Below are positions 8,205-17,234 of a stretch of 64,000 bases of DNA, one piece after another. The number at the start of each line of letters is the position of its first letter. Position 1 is the stretch's first letter. A program made the translations under genes and the position numbers. This stretch comes from an uncultured Bacteroides sp. (GTDB lineage Bacteria; Bacteroidota; Bacteroidia; Bacteroidales; Bacteroidaceae), in the NCBI RefSeq assembly GCF_963676325.1, contig NZ_OY781099.1, forward strand, positions 682,001 through 746,000. The letters are read 5' to 3'. A model generated the notes under the pieces. It searched no databases. It was not told where the DNA came from and saw only the letters and a list, made by a program, of their open reading frames with translations.

Positions 8205-8924
8205 ATGTCATTAAAAGAAAGACTGGAAGAACTGGTCGCAATCCATAATACACCTGCTTTTATAGAAACAGATCCTATTCAGTTTCCCCAACGTTTTTCC
8301 CGATTAGAGGATATAGAAATCTCAGCATTGCTCACCTCCGTTATAACTTGGGGAAAGCGTGGACTGATTCTTCGGGATGCTGAAAAGATGCATCAAATGA
8401 TGGGAGGCAGTCCGTATAATTATATCATGAATCAGGAGTGGACCGTTTTAAAAGATTCGGATAAAAACATCCATCGCACCTTTTTTGAGCGCGACATGTG
8501 GAATATCTGCCAAGGACTTTACCACTATTATCTTGAAAATAATTCATTGGAAGAGCTGTTCTTAACGGATGGCATTTTACATGGGTTGGATAAACTTTCC
8601 GGGTTAATGAATACTCGTCACATTTCTTCTCCGCAAACTAAAAGTCCTTGCAAAAGAACAAACCTGATGCTTCGCTGGCTGGTGAGAAATGATGGAATTG
8701 TGGATATGGGTGTATGGAAGAATATCTCTCCTTCACAGCTTATCATCCCGCTCGATGTGCATGTGGCCCGGGTTTCCAGAACCATCTGGCACGATCTTCC
8801 CAAGACGGACCGCTTAAAAACTGCTTTAATGATAACTAACCACCTATCTGAACTTTGCCCGGAAGATCCATGCAAGTATGATTTTGCTTTGTTTGGATAT
8901 GGAGAAGAACAAAGCCGCGGTTAA
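8205..8924 (+). CDS. TIGR02757 (DUF2400) family protein
   Basis: This is a 239-residue protein of unknown biochemical function, conserved in Bacteroidetes. Typical segments are DPIQFPQRFSRLEDIEISALL near the N-terminus, IIPLDVHVARVSRTI in the second half, and PEDPCKYDFALFGYG at the C-terminus. The distribution of helices and the PLDVHVARV segment recall helix-hairpin-helix DNA-glycosylase-like folds, but I see no proven catalytic motif. I chose the ATG at 8205 (MSLKERLEEL) because family members begin near there. In-frame starts at 8127 (GTG) and 8160 (ATG) would add residues of different character. It converges on pdxH 23 bases away. Confidence 0.82.
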   Translation: MSLKERLEELVAIHNTPAFIETDPIQFPQRFSRLEDIEISALLTSVITWGKRGLILRDAEKMHQMMGGSPYNYIMNQEWTVLKDSDKNIHRTFFERDMWNICQGLYHYYLENNSLEELFLTDGILHGLDKLSGLMNTRHISSPQTKSPCKRTNLMLRWLVRNDGIVDMGVWKNISPSQLIIPLDVHVARVSRTIWHDLPKTDRLKTALMITNHLSELCPEDPCKYDFALFGYGEEQSRG

Positions 8925-8947
8925 AGTTGACTAGGATAGTTGGTTGG

Positions 8948-9592
8948 CTAAGGAGCCAATCTCTCTATCTTCCAGCTTTGGTCACTTTGCAGAGTATAAA
9001 GAAAACGATCGTGCAAACGGCTTTCCCTTCCTTGCCAGAATTCAATGCGGGTAGGGGATACAGCATATCCTCCCCAGTTATCGGGTCTTTTTACTTCGTG
9101 TCCGGCAAAGCGTATACTTTCACGGATAAATGCCTGCATTATCTCCATCCTTCCCGCTATGGGCTGACTTTGAGGAGAGATGCGTGCCCCGATTCTGCTC
9201 TTGTATGGTCTGGTTTTGAAATATTCATCAGAGACCTCTGGTGGAAGTTTGGTCGCAATTCCCTCCACATGTACCTGTCTTTCCAGTTCATGCCACAGAA
9301 AGGTGAGAGATATATATGGAGAATTGGCCAGCTGCTTCCCTTTCCGGCTTTCATAATTAGTATAGAACACAAACTTTTCGTCCCGTAATTCTTTCAGCAA
9401 TACACAGCGGGTGGAAGGCTTACCGTCTTCAGAAACTGTACCAACAATCACAGCTGTAGGCTCATTTACCTCTGCGCTGATAGCTTCTTCCAGCCATGTC
9501 TGGAACTGGATCAGTGGGTTATCTGACAGATTCTTTCTGGCCAGTCCACCTCTTGAGTATTCTCTTCGGATATTGTGGATATCTATTTTCAT
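8948..9592 (-). CDS. pdxH: Pyridoxamine 5'-phosphate oxidase
   Basis: This 214-residue FMN enzyme oxidises pyridoxine or pyridoxamine 5'-phosphate to pyridoxal 5'-phosphate, the last step of vitamin B6 salvage. Family landmarks are NEPTAVIVGTVSEDGKPSTRCVLLK, the FMN-binding FVFYTNYESRKGKQL, the dimer segment FLWHELERQV, and the C-terminal signature WGGYAVSPTRIEFWQGRESRLHDRFLY. Length is normal for the family. It is convergent with the TIGR02757 gene and divergent from a PLP-dependent aldolase at 9705, which may be coincidental but is functionally consistent. Confidence 0.97.
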   Translation of the reverse strand: MKIDIHNIRREYSRGGLARKNLSDNPLIQFQTWLEEAISAEVNEPTAVIVGTVSEDGKPSTRCVLLKELRDEKFVFYTNYESRKGKQLANSPYISLTFLWHELERQVHVEGIATKLPPEVSDEYFKTRPYKSRIGARISPQSQPIAGRMEIMQAFIRESIRFAGHEVKRPDNWGGYAVSPTRIEFWQGRESRLHDRFLYTLQSDQSWKIERLAP

Positions 9593-9615
9593 ATTCTTCC
9601 CAATTATGTTTCAGG

Positions 9616-9646
9616 CAAAGTTATAGAAATAGTTAGATTTAACAAC
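9616..9646 (-). promoter_or_regulatory. Putative promoter of pdxH
   Basis: On the minus strand GTTG (9646-9643, one mismatch to TTTG) is followed after 19 bases by TAACTTTG (9623-9616), matching the Bacteroides TTTG-N19-TAnnTTTG pattern 24 bases before the start. Confidence 0.6.
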
Positions 9647-9704
9647 TGATGCCAGCACCTTTTCAATAAAAAGCAGTTCCTTTGTAGTTAAAACATAAAA
9701 TGAT

Positions 9705-10730
9705 ATGAGAAGTTTTGCATCAGACAATAATTCAGGGGTTCATCCATTGGTTATGGAAGCCCTTGCCAAAGCCAACACAGACCATGCTTTTGGATATGGT
9801 GACGATCAGTGGACTGCTGAGGCTGTGATTAAAATTAAAGAGACTTTTACCCCGGATTGCGAACCATTGTTCGTTTTTAACGGAACGGGTAGTAATATTG
9901 TGGCTTTACAGTTGCTTACTCGTCCTTACAACTCAATTCTTTGTGCGGAAACGGCACACATTTACGTGGATGAATGTGGTTCTCCGGTGAAAACAACCGG
10001 CTGTCAGATACGTCCTATTGATACACCAGACGGAAAACTTACACCAGAACTAATATTACCTCATCTTCACGGGTTTGGTGACCAACATCATTCGCAACCG
10101 GGAGCTATTTATATTTCCCAATGTACAGAATTGGGTACGTTATATACTGTAGAAGAACTAAAAGCCATTACCGCCCTTGCTCACCAATATGGAATGCACG
10201 TTCACATGGACGGAGCACGCATTGCTAATGCTGCCGCTACACTGAATGTATCCTTGAAAGCACTGACTGTAGATTGTGGTATTGACGTGCTTAGCTTTGG
10301 TGGAACAAAGAATGGCTTGATGATGGGAGAGTGTGTAGTTGTTTTTAATCCCTCTTTAGCAAAAACTGCAAAGTTTTATCGTAAGCAATCGGCTCAGCTA
10401 GCTTCCAAAATGCGCTATCTGTCTTGTCAGTTTACAGCATATCTCACCGATAATCTCTGGCTGAAGAATGCCATTCATGCTAATAATATGGCACAGTTGC
10501 TTTATAAAGGATTAAAGGAGTTTCCAGAAGTACAGCTTACTCAAAAGTTGGAGACCAATGCTTTGTTCCTTACTATGCCTCGTCCGGTGATTGATAAGTT
10601 ATTGGAATCCTACTTCTTTTATTTCTGGAAGGAAGAAAACAATGAAGTCAGACTTGTTACCTCTTTTGATACAACAGAAGAAGATGTGAACGGATTTATT
10701 GAAGTACTAAAGGGTATATATAAAAAATAA
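9705..10730 (+). CDS. ltaE: Low-specificity L-threonine aldolase-type PLP enzyme
   Basis: This is a 341-residue beta-eliminating-lyase family enzyme. Such proteins cleave L-threonine or allo-threonine to glycine and acetaldehyde. It begins with the family pattern SDNNSGVHPLVMEAL and a GYGDDQWTAEA segment. The PLP-binding region contains HMDGARIANAA (Asp binding the pyridine nitrogen), and the Schiff-base lysine lies in SFGGTKNGLMMGE. Length and order of motifs are normal. The gene stands alone, divergent from pdxH. Substrate preference between threonine isomers or other beta-hydroxy amino acids cannot be read from the sequence. Confidence 0.93.
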   Translation: MRSFASDNNSGVHPLVMEALAKANTDHAFGYGDDQWTAEAVIKIKETFTPDCEPLFVFNGTGSNIVALQLLTRPYNSILCAETAHIYVDECGSPVKTTGCQIRPIDTPDGKLTPELILPHLHGFGDQHHSQPGAIYISQCTELGTLYTVEELKAITALAHQYGMHVHMDGARIANAAATLNVSLKALTVDCGIDVLSFGGTKNGLMMGECVVVFNPSLAKTAKFYRKQSAQLASKMRYLSCQFTAYLTDNLWLKNAIHANNMAQLLYKGLKEFPEVQLTQKLETNALFLTMPRPVIDKLLESYFFYFWKEENNEVRLVTSFDTTEEDVNGFIEVLKGIYKK

Positions 10731-10865
10731 GAGAGATAAGGATAAAGCATACAGCCGAATTAAGGTTTTAGAAAAAGAATAATCAGTAGAATTGCGTTTA
10801 TCGTTTCTTTTTTCTATATTCACAGATCTCATATTGTGTTTTACCGTTTATTATTTTAAGATATT

Positions 10866-13211
10866 ATGAATTTCATACCCGAAAAGCGACTCAAGGAGTT
10901 GTTAAACAATGACTATGATTTCTTATTCATATTAAATATGGATGGGAATATTCTTGCTGTTAATAATGCCGTAAATTTAATATTAGAATATCCTCTGGAT
11001 GAGCTTAAAGGGAAGAACCTTTTAACAGTCTATTCTGAGCAATATAAGGCAAAATTTGGTGTGACTATGCCCCTGCTTATTAGAGGAGATATCACTTCCT
11101 GCCCATATCCTTTCATGAAAAAGGACGGCGGAGTAATTCCGGTTGACACAAAGTTCTATTTGGGATGGTGGAATGAAGAGAATGTTATTGCAGTTGTTGG
11201 CACAAATTTGTCTACAGAATTCTTCTCCAGGGAAGTTTTTCATAGCATTTTTAATAATTCTCAGTCTATGCTGGCAATTGGAGCGGTTGATTCTAATATT
11301 TTATACAATGCGAATCGTGCTTTTATAGATAATATAGGCTATTCTCTGGAAGAAATATCGGGAAAGACAGTTCAGGATTTGGACTTGTTCTGCGATGAGC
11401 CTCAGATAGAACAAATGCTTAAACAATTTCAGGTTGAAGGTTATGCTGAAGGGGAAGCTGTGATTAAAACTAAATCTGTCGAGCAAATAACTTGTATGCT
11501 TTCGTTTAAACAAATAGAAATTCAGGATAGCTCTTATTTGCTTTTATCGGCAACGAACATTACTCAGAGAAAGCAGATGGAAGAGAAACTGAAATTTCTC
11601 AATCTGCAGCAAAAACTACTTACTGATATAGCCCAGTTGCTAAATAAATCAGACAATTTTGATGAAATGATCAATACTGTTCTAAGATTGGTTGGTCAAC
11701 ATGCAAATGTGAGCCGTGTTTATATCTATGAAAATACACACGATGAACAGTTTACCAGCAACACTTATGAATGGTGCAATGATGGAATTAAGGTAAATAA
11801 GAAATTATTTCAGATGCTTCCTTTTGATAAGATTCCATCCTGGAAAAAGGTCCTGAATCAGAAAGGATGTATCCTTTCAAATAATATGCAGGAACTTCCT
11901 CAGGATATGATTGATTTAATGGAATATTTGGATGTTAAATCTATATTGGCTTATCCCATTTATATTCAAAATCATCTTTGGGGATTTATTGGTTTTGATG
12001 ATTGCTTGCACGCCAGAATATGGCAGGAAGATGAAATAGATCTGATTAAAATCGTAACAGTAAATATAACAAATGCTCTTGAACGGAAATTTTATCTGAA
12101 TCAAATTGAAAATAGTGAGATGAGGCTAAGACTTTCATTGAACGGAGCGAGAGAAGGTATGTGGGATTGGAATCTTATTACTGATGAAATTTACTTTACT
12201 GATATTGGTTATGAGATAATTGATCAGGATCTGGACGAATCATTAGGCAAAGGGCACAATTGGCAGAAACTTATTCATCCTGATGACTGGGGCTGGGTAT
12301 CTAAACTATTTATTGATCACAAAGAAGGTGAAATAGATTATTTCGAAGCTACTTTCCGGGTAATTGGCAAATCGGGTAAGGTAAAATGGATATTAAACCA
12401 TGGAAAGGTAATTGAGAGAGACAAGGAGGGTATAGCAACTCGTGCTATTGGCACTCTTATTGATATAAGCAAGCAAAAAGAGACAGAAGAACAGTTGAAA
12501 GATTTGCTTGCAACGAAGGATAAGCTTTTTTCTATCATATCACACGACCTTCGTGGTCCGGTTGGAAGTTTTATGCAGGTTATTGAACTTCTTACCAGTG
12601 GTATGGAGATTACTCCTGATATACAGGAATCTCTTCTTTATGAGCTGAAAGATATGTCAAAAAATACATTCTATTTGCTGGAGAACTTACTTAACTGGTC
12701 AAGAACCCAACGGAGTGAAATTGTATATAATCCAAGAACTATTATCGTTAATGATCTGATAAAGGAAAATATATCATTACTTTCAAATACGGCAGGGCAA
12801 AAATCAATTACTCTTCAGTTCGAGGAAAATACAAATTATATTGCTTACGCTGATTATGATATGATAAATCTGGTAATCCGCAATATTTTGTCAAATGGAA
12901 TTAAATTCACTCGTATTGGGGGTCTGATTGATGTTCATATCTCTGAGAAAAAAGGATTTGTAACAGTTGAAATTGCTGACAATGGAGTAGGTATGTCTCA
13001 GGATGTGGTTGATAAACTCTTTACAGATAATAAGTTCCATTCTACATACGGAACAAATAATGAGAAAGGGTCTGGCTTGGGACTTTCGCTTTGCAATGAT
13101 TTTGTAAAACGAAACGGTGGATCTATAAAAGTAGAAAGTATTATGGATCAGGGAAGCAAATTCTTCTTTACTTTACCGGCTAATAGTACGGTTCTCTCTT
13201 CTTGGTTATAA
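10866..13211 (+). CDS. PAS/GAF sensor histidine kinase
   Basis: This 781-residue protein has no membrane segment, suggesting a cytosolic sensor. Domains in order are PAS (about 10-110), PAS (about 118-235), GAF (about 250-410), PAS with PAC (about 420-540), the HisKA dimerisation helix with the H-box IISHDLRGPVGSF (phospho-accepting His560), and an HATPase domain (about 655-775). The kinase domain has the N-box (NILSNGIKFT), G1 (IADNGVGMS) and G2 (GSGLGLSL). No receiver domain or adjacent response regulator is present, so its partner must lie elsewhere. The signal sensed is unknown. Confidence 0.93.
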   Translation: MNFIPEKRLKELLNNDYDFLFILNMDGNILAVNNAVNLILEYPLDELKGKNLLTVYSEQYKAKFGVTMPLLIRGDITSCPYPFMKKDGGVIPVDTKFYLGWWNEENVIAVVGTNLSTEFFSREVFHSIFNNSQSMLAIGAVDSNILYNANRAFIDNIGYSLEEISGKTVQDLDLFCDEPQIEQMLKQFQVEGYAEGEAVIKTKSVEQITCMLSFKQIEIQDSSYLLLSATNITQRKQMEEKLKFLNLQQKLLTDIAQLLNKSDNFDEMINTVLRLVGQHANVSRVYIYENTHDEQFTSNTYEWCNDGIKVNKKLFQMLPFDKIPSWKKVLNQKGCILSNNMQELPQDMIDLMEYLDVKSILAYPIYIQNHLWGFIGFDDCLHARIWQEDEIDLIKIVTVNITNALERKFYLNQIENSEMRLRLSLNGAREGMWDWNLITDEIYFTDIGYEIIDQDLDESLGKGHNWQKLIHPDDWGWVSKLFIDHKEGEIDYFEATFRVIGKSGKVKWILNHGKVIERDKEGIATRAIGTLIDISKQKETEEQLKDLLATKDKLFSIISHDLRGPVGSFMQVIELLTSGMEITPDIQESLLYELKDMSKNTFYLLENLLNWSRTQRSEIVYNPRTIIVNDLIKENISLLSNTAGQKSITLQFEENTNYIAYADYDMINLVIRNILSNGIKFTRIGGLIDVHISEKKGFVTVEIADNGVGMSQDVVDKLFTDNKFHSTYGTNNEKGSGLGLSLCNDFVKRNGGSIKVESIMDQGSKFFFTLPANSTVLSSWL

Positions 13212-13244
13212 TGCATTGGCACTATTTGGTCATTCATAGATAAT

Positions 13245-13279
13245 AAAAAAGCGGAAGTTAAAATGACTTCCGCTTTTTT
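13245..13279. terminator. Bidirectional terminator
   Basis: A 14-bp perfect inverted repeat (AAAAAAGCGGAAGT, complement at 13266-13279) has T tracts on both strands. It lies between the convergent histidine kinase and acyl-CoA dehydrogenase genes. Confidence 0.92.
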
Positions 13280-13299
13280 GTTTGTATAATTCCGCTTTA

Positions 13300-15003
13300 T
13301 TACTTTCTGTAATAAGCCAATTCTTCGTTATCAAATTTCTGAATAAACTGAGCGTGCTTGTCTATTTCACCTTCAGCAAATCTTACGAATACGTGTGCTG
13401 ACTCAGTGAATGAATCACATTTTGAAGCATCCTGCACTAATAAGTAAGCCATGATGGTGTATGCTGCCATTTCAACTAAGCGGCGAGCCATGAAATCAAG
13501 TAACTCCTGATCTTTTGTAGCTACGATCTTTTCAACAGATATTGCATATTTTTCAGTCATTGCTTTCAGGCGGTTACGTAAACCTTCAAATCCTGGAGCA
13601 ATAGTCATTGTTTCGTATTCTTTCAGACGTGCCAGATAAGCTCCTGTTGTTACATAACGGATAGCTGCTACTACCTGAAGTTGAGTGGTACCCTCGTAAA
13701 TACTAGTGATACGTGCATCACGATAGATGCGTTCGCATGCATAGTCTTTCATGAAACCTGAACCACCGTGGATCTGGATACAGTCGTAAGCATTCTGATT
13801 AGCGAACTCACTACCCATACCTTTAACAAGTGGAGTAAAGCTATCTGCCAACTTAGCGAAAGTCTTCTGTTCAGTTCTTTCTTCTGCAGTAAGCTTGCGT
13901 TCTTTTGAAATATCTTCCAATGCTTTGTATACGTCAACGAAACGAGCTGTTTCATATAACAAAGTACGTGAAGCATCCAACTTAGCTTTCATTAAAGAAA
14001 GAATTTCGTATACTGCAGGGAATTCAATGATAGCTTTACCAAACTGTTTACGGTCCTTTGCATAAGCTAATGCTTCATTGTAAGCAGCTTGTGAAAGTCC
14101 TACAGACTGAGCGGCAATACCCAAACGAGCACCATTCATCAGCGCCATTACGTATTTAATCAAACCAAGCTTACGGTCACCACAAAGTTCAGCTTTAGCA
14201 TTTTTGTAAACTAATTCACATGTAGGAGATCCTTTGATACCCATCTTGTTTTCAATACGGCGAACGTTTACACCACCGTTTTTCTTATCATAGATGAACA
14301 TGGAAAGACCACGACCGTCATGTGTTCCTTCTTCCGAACGGGCAAGAACCAGGTGAAGGTCAGCATCACCATTTGTGATAAAACGTTTCACACCGTTCAG
14401 ATACCAGCAATTATCCTTTTCGCTGAATGTAGCTTTCAGCATTACAGCCTGAAGGTCGGAACCTGCATCTGGTTCGGTAAGGTCCATAGACATTGTTTCA
14501 CCTGCGCAAACCCGAGTGATGTAACGCTTCTTTTGGTCCTCGTTTCCAAATTCGTAAAGAGTTTCCGCGCAATCCTGCAGTCCCCAAAGATTTTCAAATC
14601 CGGCATCGCTGCAAGAAACCATATCGGCTGCCATCATGTAAGGAACATTCGGGAAGTTAAGTCCACCGAAGCGGCGAGGCATAGCTACACCCATTAAGCC
14701 GGCATCTACCAATGCTTGCAGGTTTCTAGCTGTACCGCTGGCATATCTTACGCGGTTATTAATAACCTGAGGACCTTCGTGATCTACATCTTCTGCGTTT
14801 GGTGCAATGACTTCTGAACAGATTTCTCCAACAATTTCCAGTACCTTATCATAGCTGTCCATTGCATCCTCAAAATCTACAGGTGCATAATCAAAATTAT
14901 CTTTGTCAGCATAGTTGCGCTCTTTGAGTTCAACGATTCTCTTCATCAATGGATGATTGAGATAATGCTTCAGTTCTGGTGTATCTAAATATAAATTTGC
15001 CAT
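13300..15003 (-). CDS. Acyl-CoA dehydrogenase family protein
   Basis: This 567-residue FAD enzyme is predicted to oxidise an acyl-CoA to the 2-enoyl-CoA, or run in reverse, passing electrons to ETF. Landmarks are the middle-domain MDLTEPDAGSDLQ, the KRFITNGDADLHLVLARS segment, and the C-terminal QIHGGSGFMKDYACERIYRDARITSIYEGTTQLQ, whose Glu in YEGTTQ is the usual base. It is longer than the ~380-residue short-chain enzymes because of a C-terminal extension (about 450-567). It is the last gene of an operon, 4 bases after etfA. The linkage to both ETF subunits resembles butyryl-CoA dehydrogenase/ETF clusters, but no crotonase or thiolase genes are nearby, so the substrate is uncertain. Confidence 0.94.
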   Translation of the reverse strand: MANLYLDTPELKHYLNHPLMKRIVELKERNYADKDNFDYAPVDFEDAMDSYDKVLEIVGEICSEVIAPNAEDVDHEGPQVINNRVRYASGTARNLQALVDAGLMGVAMPRRFGGLNFPNVPYMMAADMVSCSDAGFENLWGLQDCAETLYEFGNEDQKKRYITRVCAGETMSMDLTEPDAGSDLQAVMLKATFSEKDNCWYLNGVKRFITNGDADLHLVLARSEEGTHDGRGLSMFIYDKKNGGVNVRRIENKMGIKGSPTCELVYKNAKAELCGDRKLGLIKYVMALMNGARLGIAAQSVGLSQAAYNEALAYAKDRKQFGKAIIEFPAVYEILSLMKAKLDASRTLLYETARFVDVYKALEDISKERKLTAEERTEQKTFAKLADSFTPLVKGMGSEFANQNAYDCIQIHGGSGFMKDYACERIYRDARITSIYEGTTQLQVVAAIRYVTTGAYLARLKEYETMTIAPGFEGLRNRLKAMTEKYAISVEKIVATKDQELLDFMARRLVEMAAYTIMAYLLVQDASKCDSFTESAHVFVRFAEGEIDKHAQFIQKFDNEELAYYRK

Positions 15004-15007
15004 TTTA

Positions 15008-16027
15008 CTACTTCGAATTTTGTTTATAGTACTTAATCATCTTCGGCACAACTTCTTCTACTGTCCCGTTGATAATATAATCTGCTATTGTATTGATCGG
15101 TGCATCCGGATCATTGTTAATAGAGATAATCATAGAACTTTCCTGCATACCTGCGATATGCTGAATCTGACCCGAGATACCGCAAGCGATATATAGTTTT
15201 GGACGAACGGTAACACCTGTCTGACCAATCTGACGATCGTGATCGGCAAAGCCTGCATCTACGGCAGCACGAGAAGCTCCCACTTCTCCATTCAATACTT
15301 TAGCAAGATCGAAAAGCAACTTGAAGTTATCTTTAGAACCTACTCCGTAACCTCCGGCTACAACGATAGGTGCTCCTTTGATATTAGTTCTTGATTTTTC
15401 TATGTGACGTTCAATGACTTTTACTACATAGTCAGTGTCTGCTACATATTTACCTACTTCGTGGTGAATTACTTTTCCTTTATAGTCGCTGGAAAGGATT
15501 TGTTTTTTCATCACACCTTCACGAACGGTTGCCATTTGTGGGCGGTGTTCAGGGTTAACAATGGTAGCAACGATGTTACCGCCAAAAGCAGGACGAATCT
15601 GATAAAGAAGGTCCTGATAAACCTTGCCTTCTTTCTTTTCTTCGTGATCACCAATCTCAAGAGCAGTACAGTCGGCTGTTAATCCGCTTGTTAAAGCTGA
15701 AGAAACACGAGGACCAAGGTCGCGGCCGATAACGGTAGCACCCATTAAGCAAATCTGAGGTTTTTCTTCTTTAAAAAGATTAACCAGAATTGATGTGTGA
15801 GGCAGTGAAGTGTATGGATAAAGTCCTTCCGCATCAAATACGTGTAGTTTATCCACTCCGTAAGGGAGTATTTGTTTTTCAATATTTTCTAGTTTGAAAC
15901 CTGCAACAACAGCTTCCAACTGGCATTTTAACTGATTAGCTAAAGAACGGCCTTTGGTAAGCAGTTCAAGGCTTACATCGGCAACAATGCCATCTTCTAT
16001 TTCGCAATATACAAATAAATTGTTCAT
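15008..16027 (-). CDS. etfA: Electron transfer flavoprotein, alpha subunit (FixB-like)
   Basis: This 339-residue FAD-binding subunit takes electrons from the neighbouring acyl-CoA dehydrogenase. The N-terminal domain (about 1-190) has the nucleotide-binding fold with LMGATVIGRDLGPRVSSAL. The C-terminal FAD domain carries VVAGGYGVGSKDNF, GASRAAVDAGFADHDRQIGQTG, LYIACGISGQIQHIAGM and INNDPDAPI. It lies between etfB (21 bases) and the dehydrogenase (4 bases), indicating one transcript. Confidence 0.97.
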   Translation of the reverse strand: MNNLFVYCEIEDGIVADVSLELLTKGRSLANQLKCQLEAVVAGFKLENIEKQILPYGVDKLHVFDAEGLYPYTSLPHTSILVNLFKEEKPQICLMGATVIGRDLGPRVSSALTSGLTADCTALEIGDHEEKKEGKVYQDLLYQIRPAFGGNIVATIVNPEHRPQMATVREGVMKKQILSSDYKGKVIHHEVGKYVADTDYVVKVIERHIEKSRTNIKGAPIVVAGGYGVGSKDNFKLLFDLAKVLNGEVGASRAAVDAGFADHDRQIGQTGVTVRPKLYIACGISGQIQHIAGMQESSMIISINNDPDAPINTIADYIINGTVEEVVPKMIKYYKQNSK

Positions 16028-16048
16028 TTTTAGTTCTTTCTTTAGTAG

Positions 16049-16921
16049 TTAACCAATTGTGTGATTTGCCAATAGTTCAACGATCAAGTCTTCTACTTCT
16101 CTGTCTGAAGCAGATATCGTTTTATTTTCTTTGGCCTGGAAAACAATGTTCTGAATTGCTTTTACTTTTGTAGGAGAACCTGAAAGACCGCATTGTGCCA
16201 TATCTCCTTCTACATCATTAACACTCCATTCTACAAGGTTCAGATAATCTCTTGTATCATACAAATCAGTATAATCTAAGTTTCCTTGTTGTTTCTCTGT
16301 TACCGTTTTTGCATGTTTGTATTTCTGTACATATTTTGCATTACGAGGGCGGCAAGGAGCAGCAGAACCATTAACTGTAAGAACAATAGGAAGAGGACCT
16401 TCAACTGTTTCAATACCGCCATCAATGTGACGTTTTACAGTAATGCGGCCATTTTCCACTTTTTCAATTTCTTCGGCATAAGTAATCTGAGTTAATCCCA
16501 GTTTTTCAGCAACCTGCGGACCAACCTGAGCTGTATCACCATCAATAGCCTGGCGGCCACCAATAATAACATCATACTCTTTTATCTTACGTATTGCAGT
16601 AGCAAGCGCATAAGAAGTGGCCAACGTATCTGCTCCGGCAAACGCTCTGTCGGTTAATAAATAACCATTATCGGCACCGCGGTACAGGCCTTCACGAATA
16701 ATCTCTGCGGCGCGTCCTGGTCCCATGGTCAGAATTGTTACAGTAGATCCCGGATGTGCATCTTTCAATCGAAGAGCCTGCTCAAGAGCATTAAGGTCTT
16801 CAGGGTTGAAGATGGCCGGAAGTGCCGCGCGATTAATCGTTCCGTCGGCTTTCATGGCATCTTTCCCAACGTTACGTGTGTCGGGTACTTGTTTTGCCAA
16901 TACAATAATCTTTAAACTCAT
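16049..16921 (-). CDS. etfB: Electron transfer flavoprotein, beta subunit (FixA-like)
   Basis: This 290-residue subunit is the partner of EtfA. It has the N-terminal pattern IIVLAKQVPDTRNV, FNPEDLNALEQALRLKD and the AMP/FAD-binding motif DVIIGGRQAIDGDTAQVGPQVAEKL. It is the first gene of the operon etfB-etfA-acyl-CoA dehydrogenase. Whether this pair can bifurcate electrons, like the clostridial Bcd-Etf complexes, would depend on FAD-binding residues that I cannot judge without an alignment. Confidence 0.96.
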   Translation of the reverse strand: MSLKIIVLAKQVPDTRNVGKDAMKADGTINRAALPAIFNPEDLNALEQALRLKDAHPGSTVTILTMGPGRAAEIIREGLYRGADNGYLLTDRAFAGADTLATSYALATAIRKIKEYDVIIGGRQAIDGDTAQVGPQVAEKLGLTQITYAEEIEKVENGRITVKRHIDGGIETVEGPLPIVLTVNGSAAPCRPRNAKYVQKYKHAKTVTEKQQGNLDYTDLYDTRDYLNLVEWSVNDVEGDMAQCGLSGSPTKVKAIQNIVFQAKENKTISASDREVEDLIVELLANHTIG

Positions 16922-17004
16922 GTTATTAATTTTAGTATTAGTATTTTAAATATATATTAGTAAGCTAACAAACTCTAATGATAACTTGCTTTACAATCAG
17001 CCTG

Positions 17005-17034
17005 CAAATTTACTCAAACGGTTGATACTGCAAA
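17005..17034 (-). promoter_or_regulatory. Putative promoter of the etfB-etfA-acyl-CoA dehydrogenase operon
   Basis: On the minus strand TTTG (17034-17031) and TAAATTTG (17012-17005) are separated by 18 bases, fitting the Bacteroides promoter pattern. The leader before the start at 16921 would be about 75 bases. The rest of the 16922-17234 gap is AT-rich, with only the promoter of the next gene visible. Confidence 0.6.
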
Positions 17035-17212
17035 ATAATATTCTCTAAAAATGCACAAGTTTAAGTTTTTTGAGCAGTTGCAAGATCGCTGATTGTAGGA
17101 ATATTAAAGAAATATTTGTAGTAAATGATTTCGTTAGGATAGAAAATTACTAATGCATCTACATAATAAAGATCTATTTTATGTTGATAATATTTATTGT
17201 ATTATATTTGCG

Positions 17213-17220
17213 ACACTATT
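17213..17220 (+). promoter_or_regulatory. -7 promoter box of the TPR regulator gene
   Basis: TATATTTG matches TAnnTTTG 14 bases before the ATG at 17235. It supports that ATG over an in-frame ATG at 17181, which would lie upstream of the promoter. Confidence 0.5.
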
Positions 17221-17234
17221 ACTCTTTACCTATT

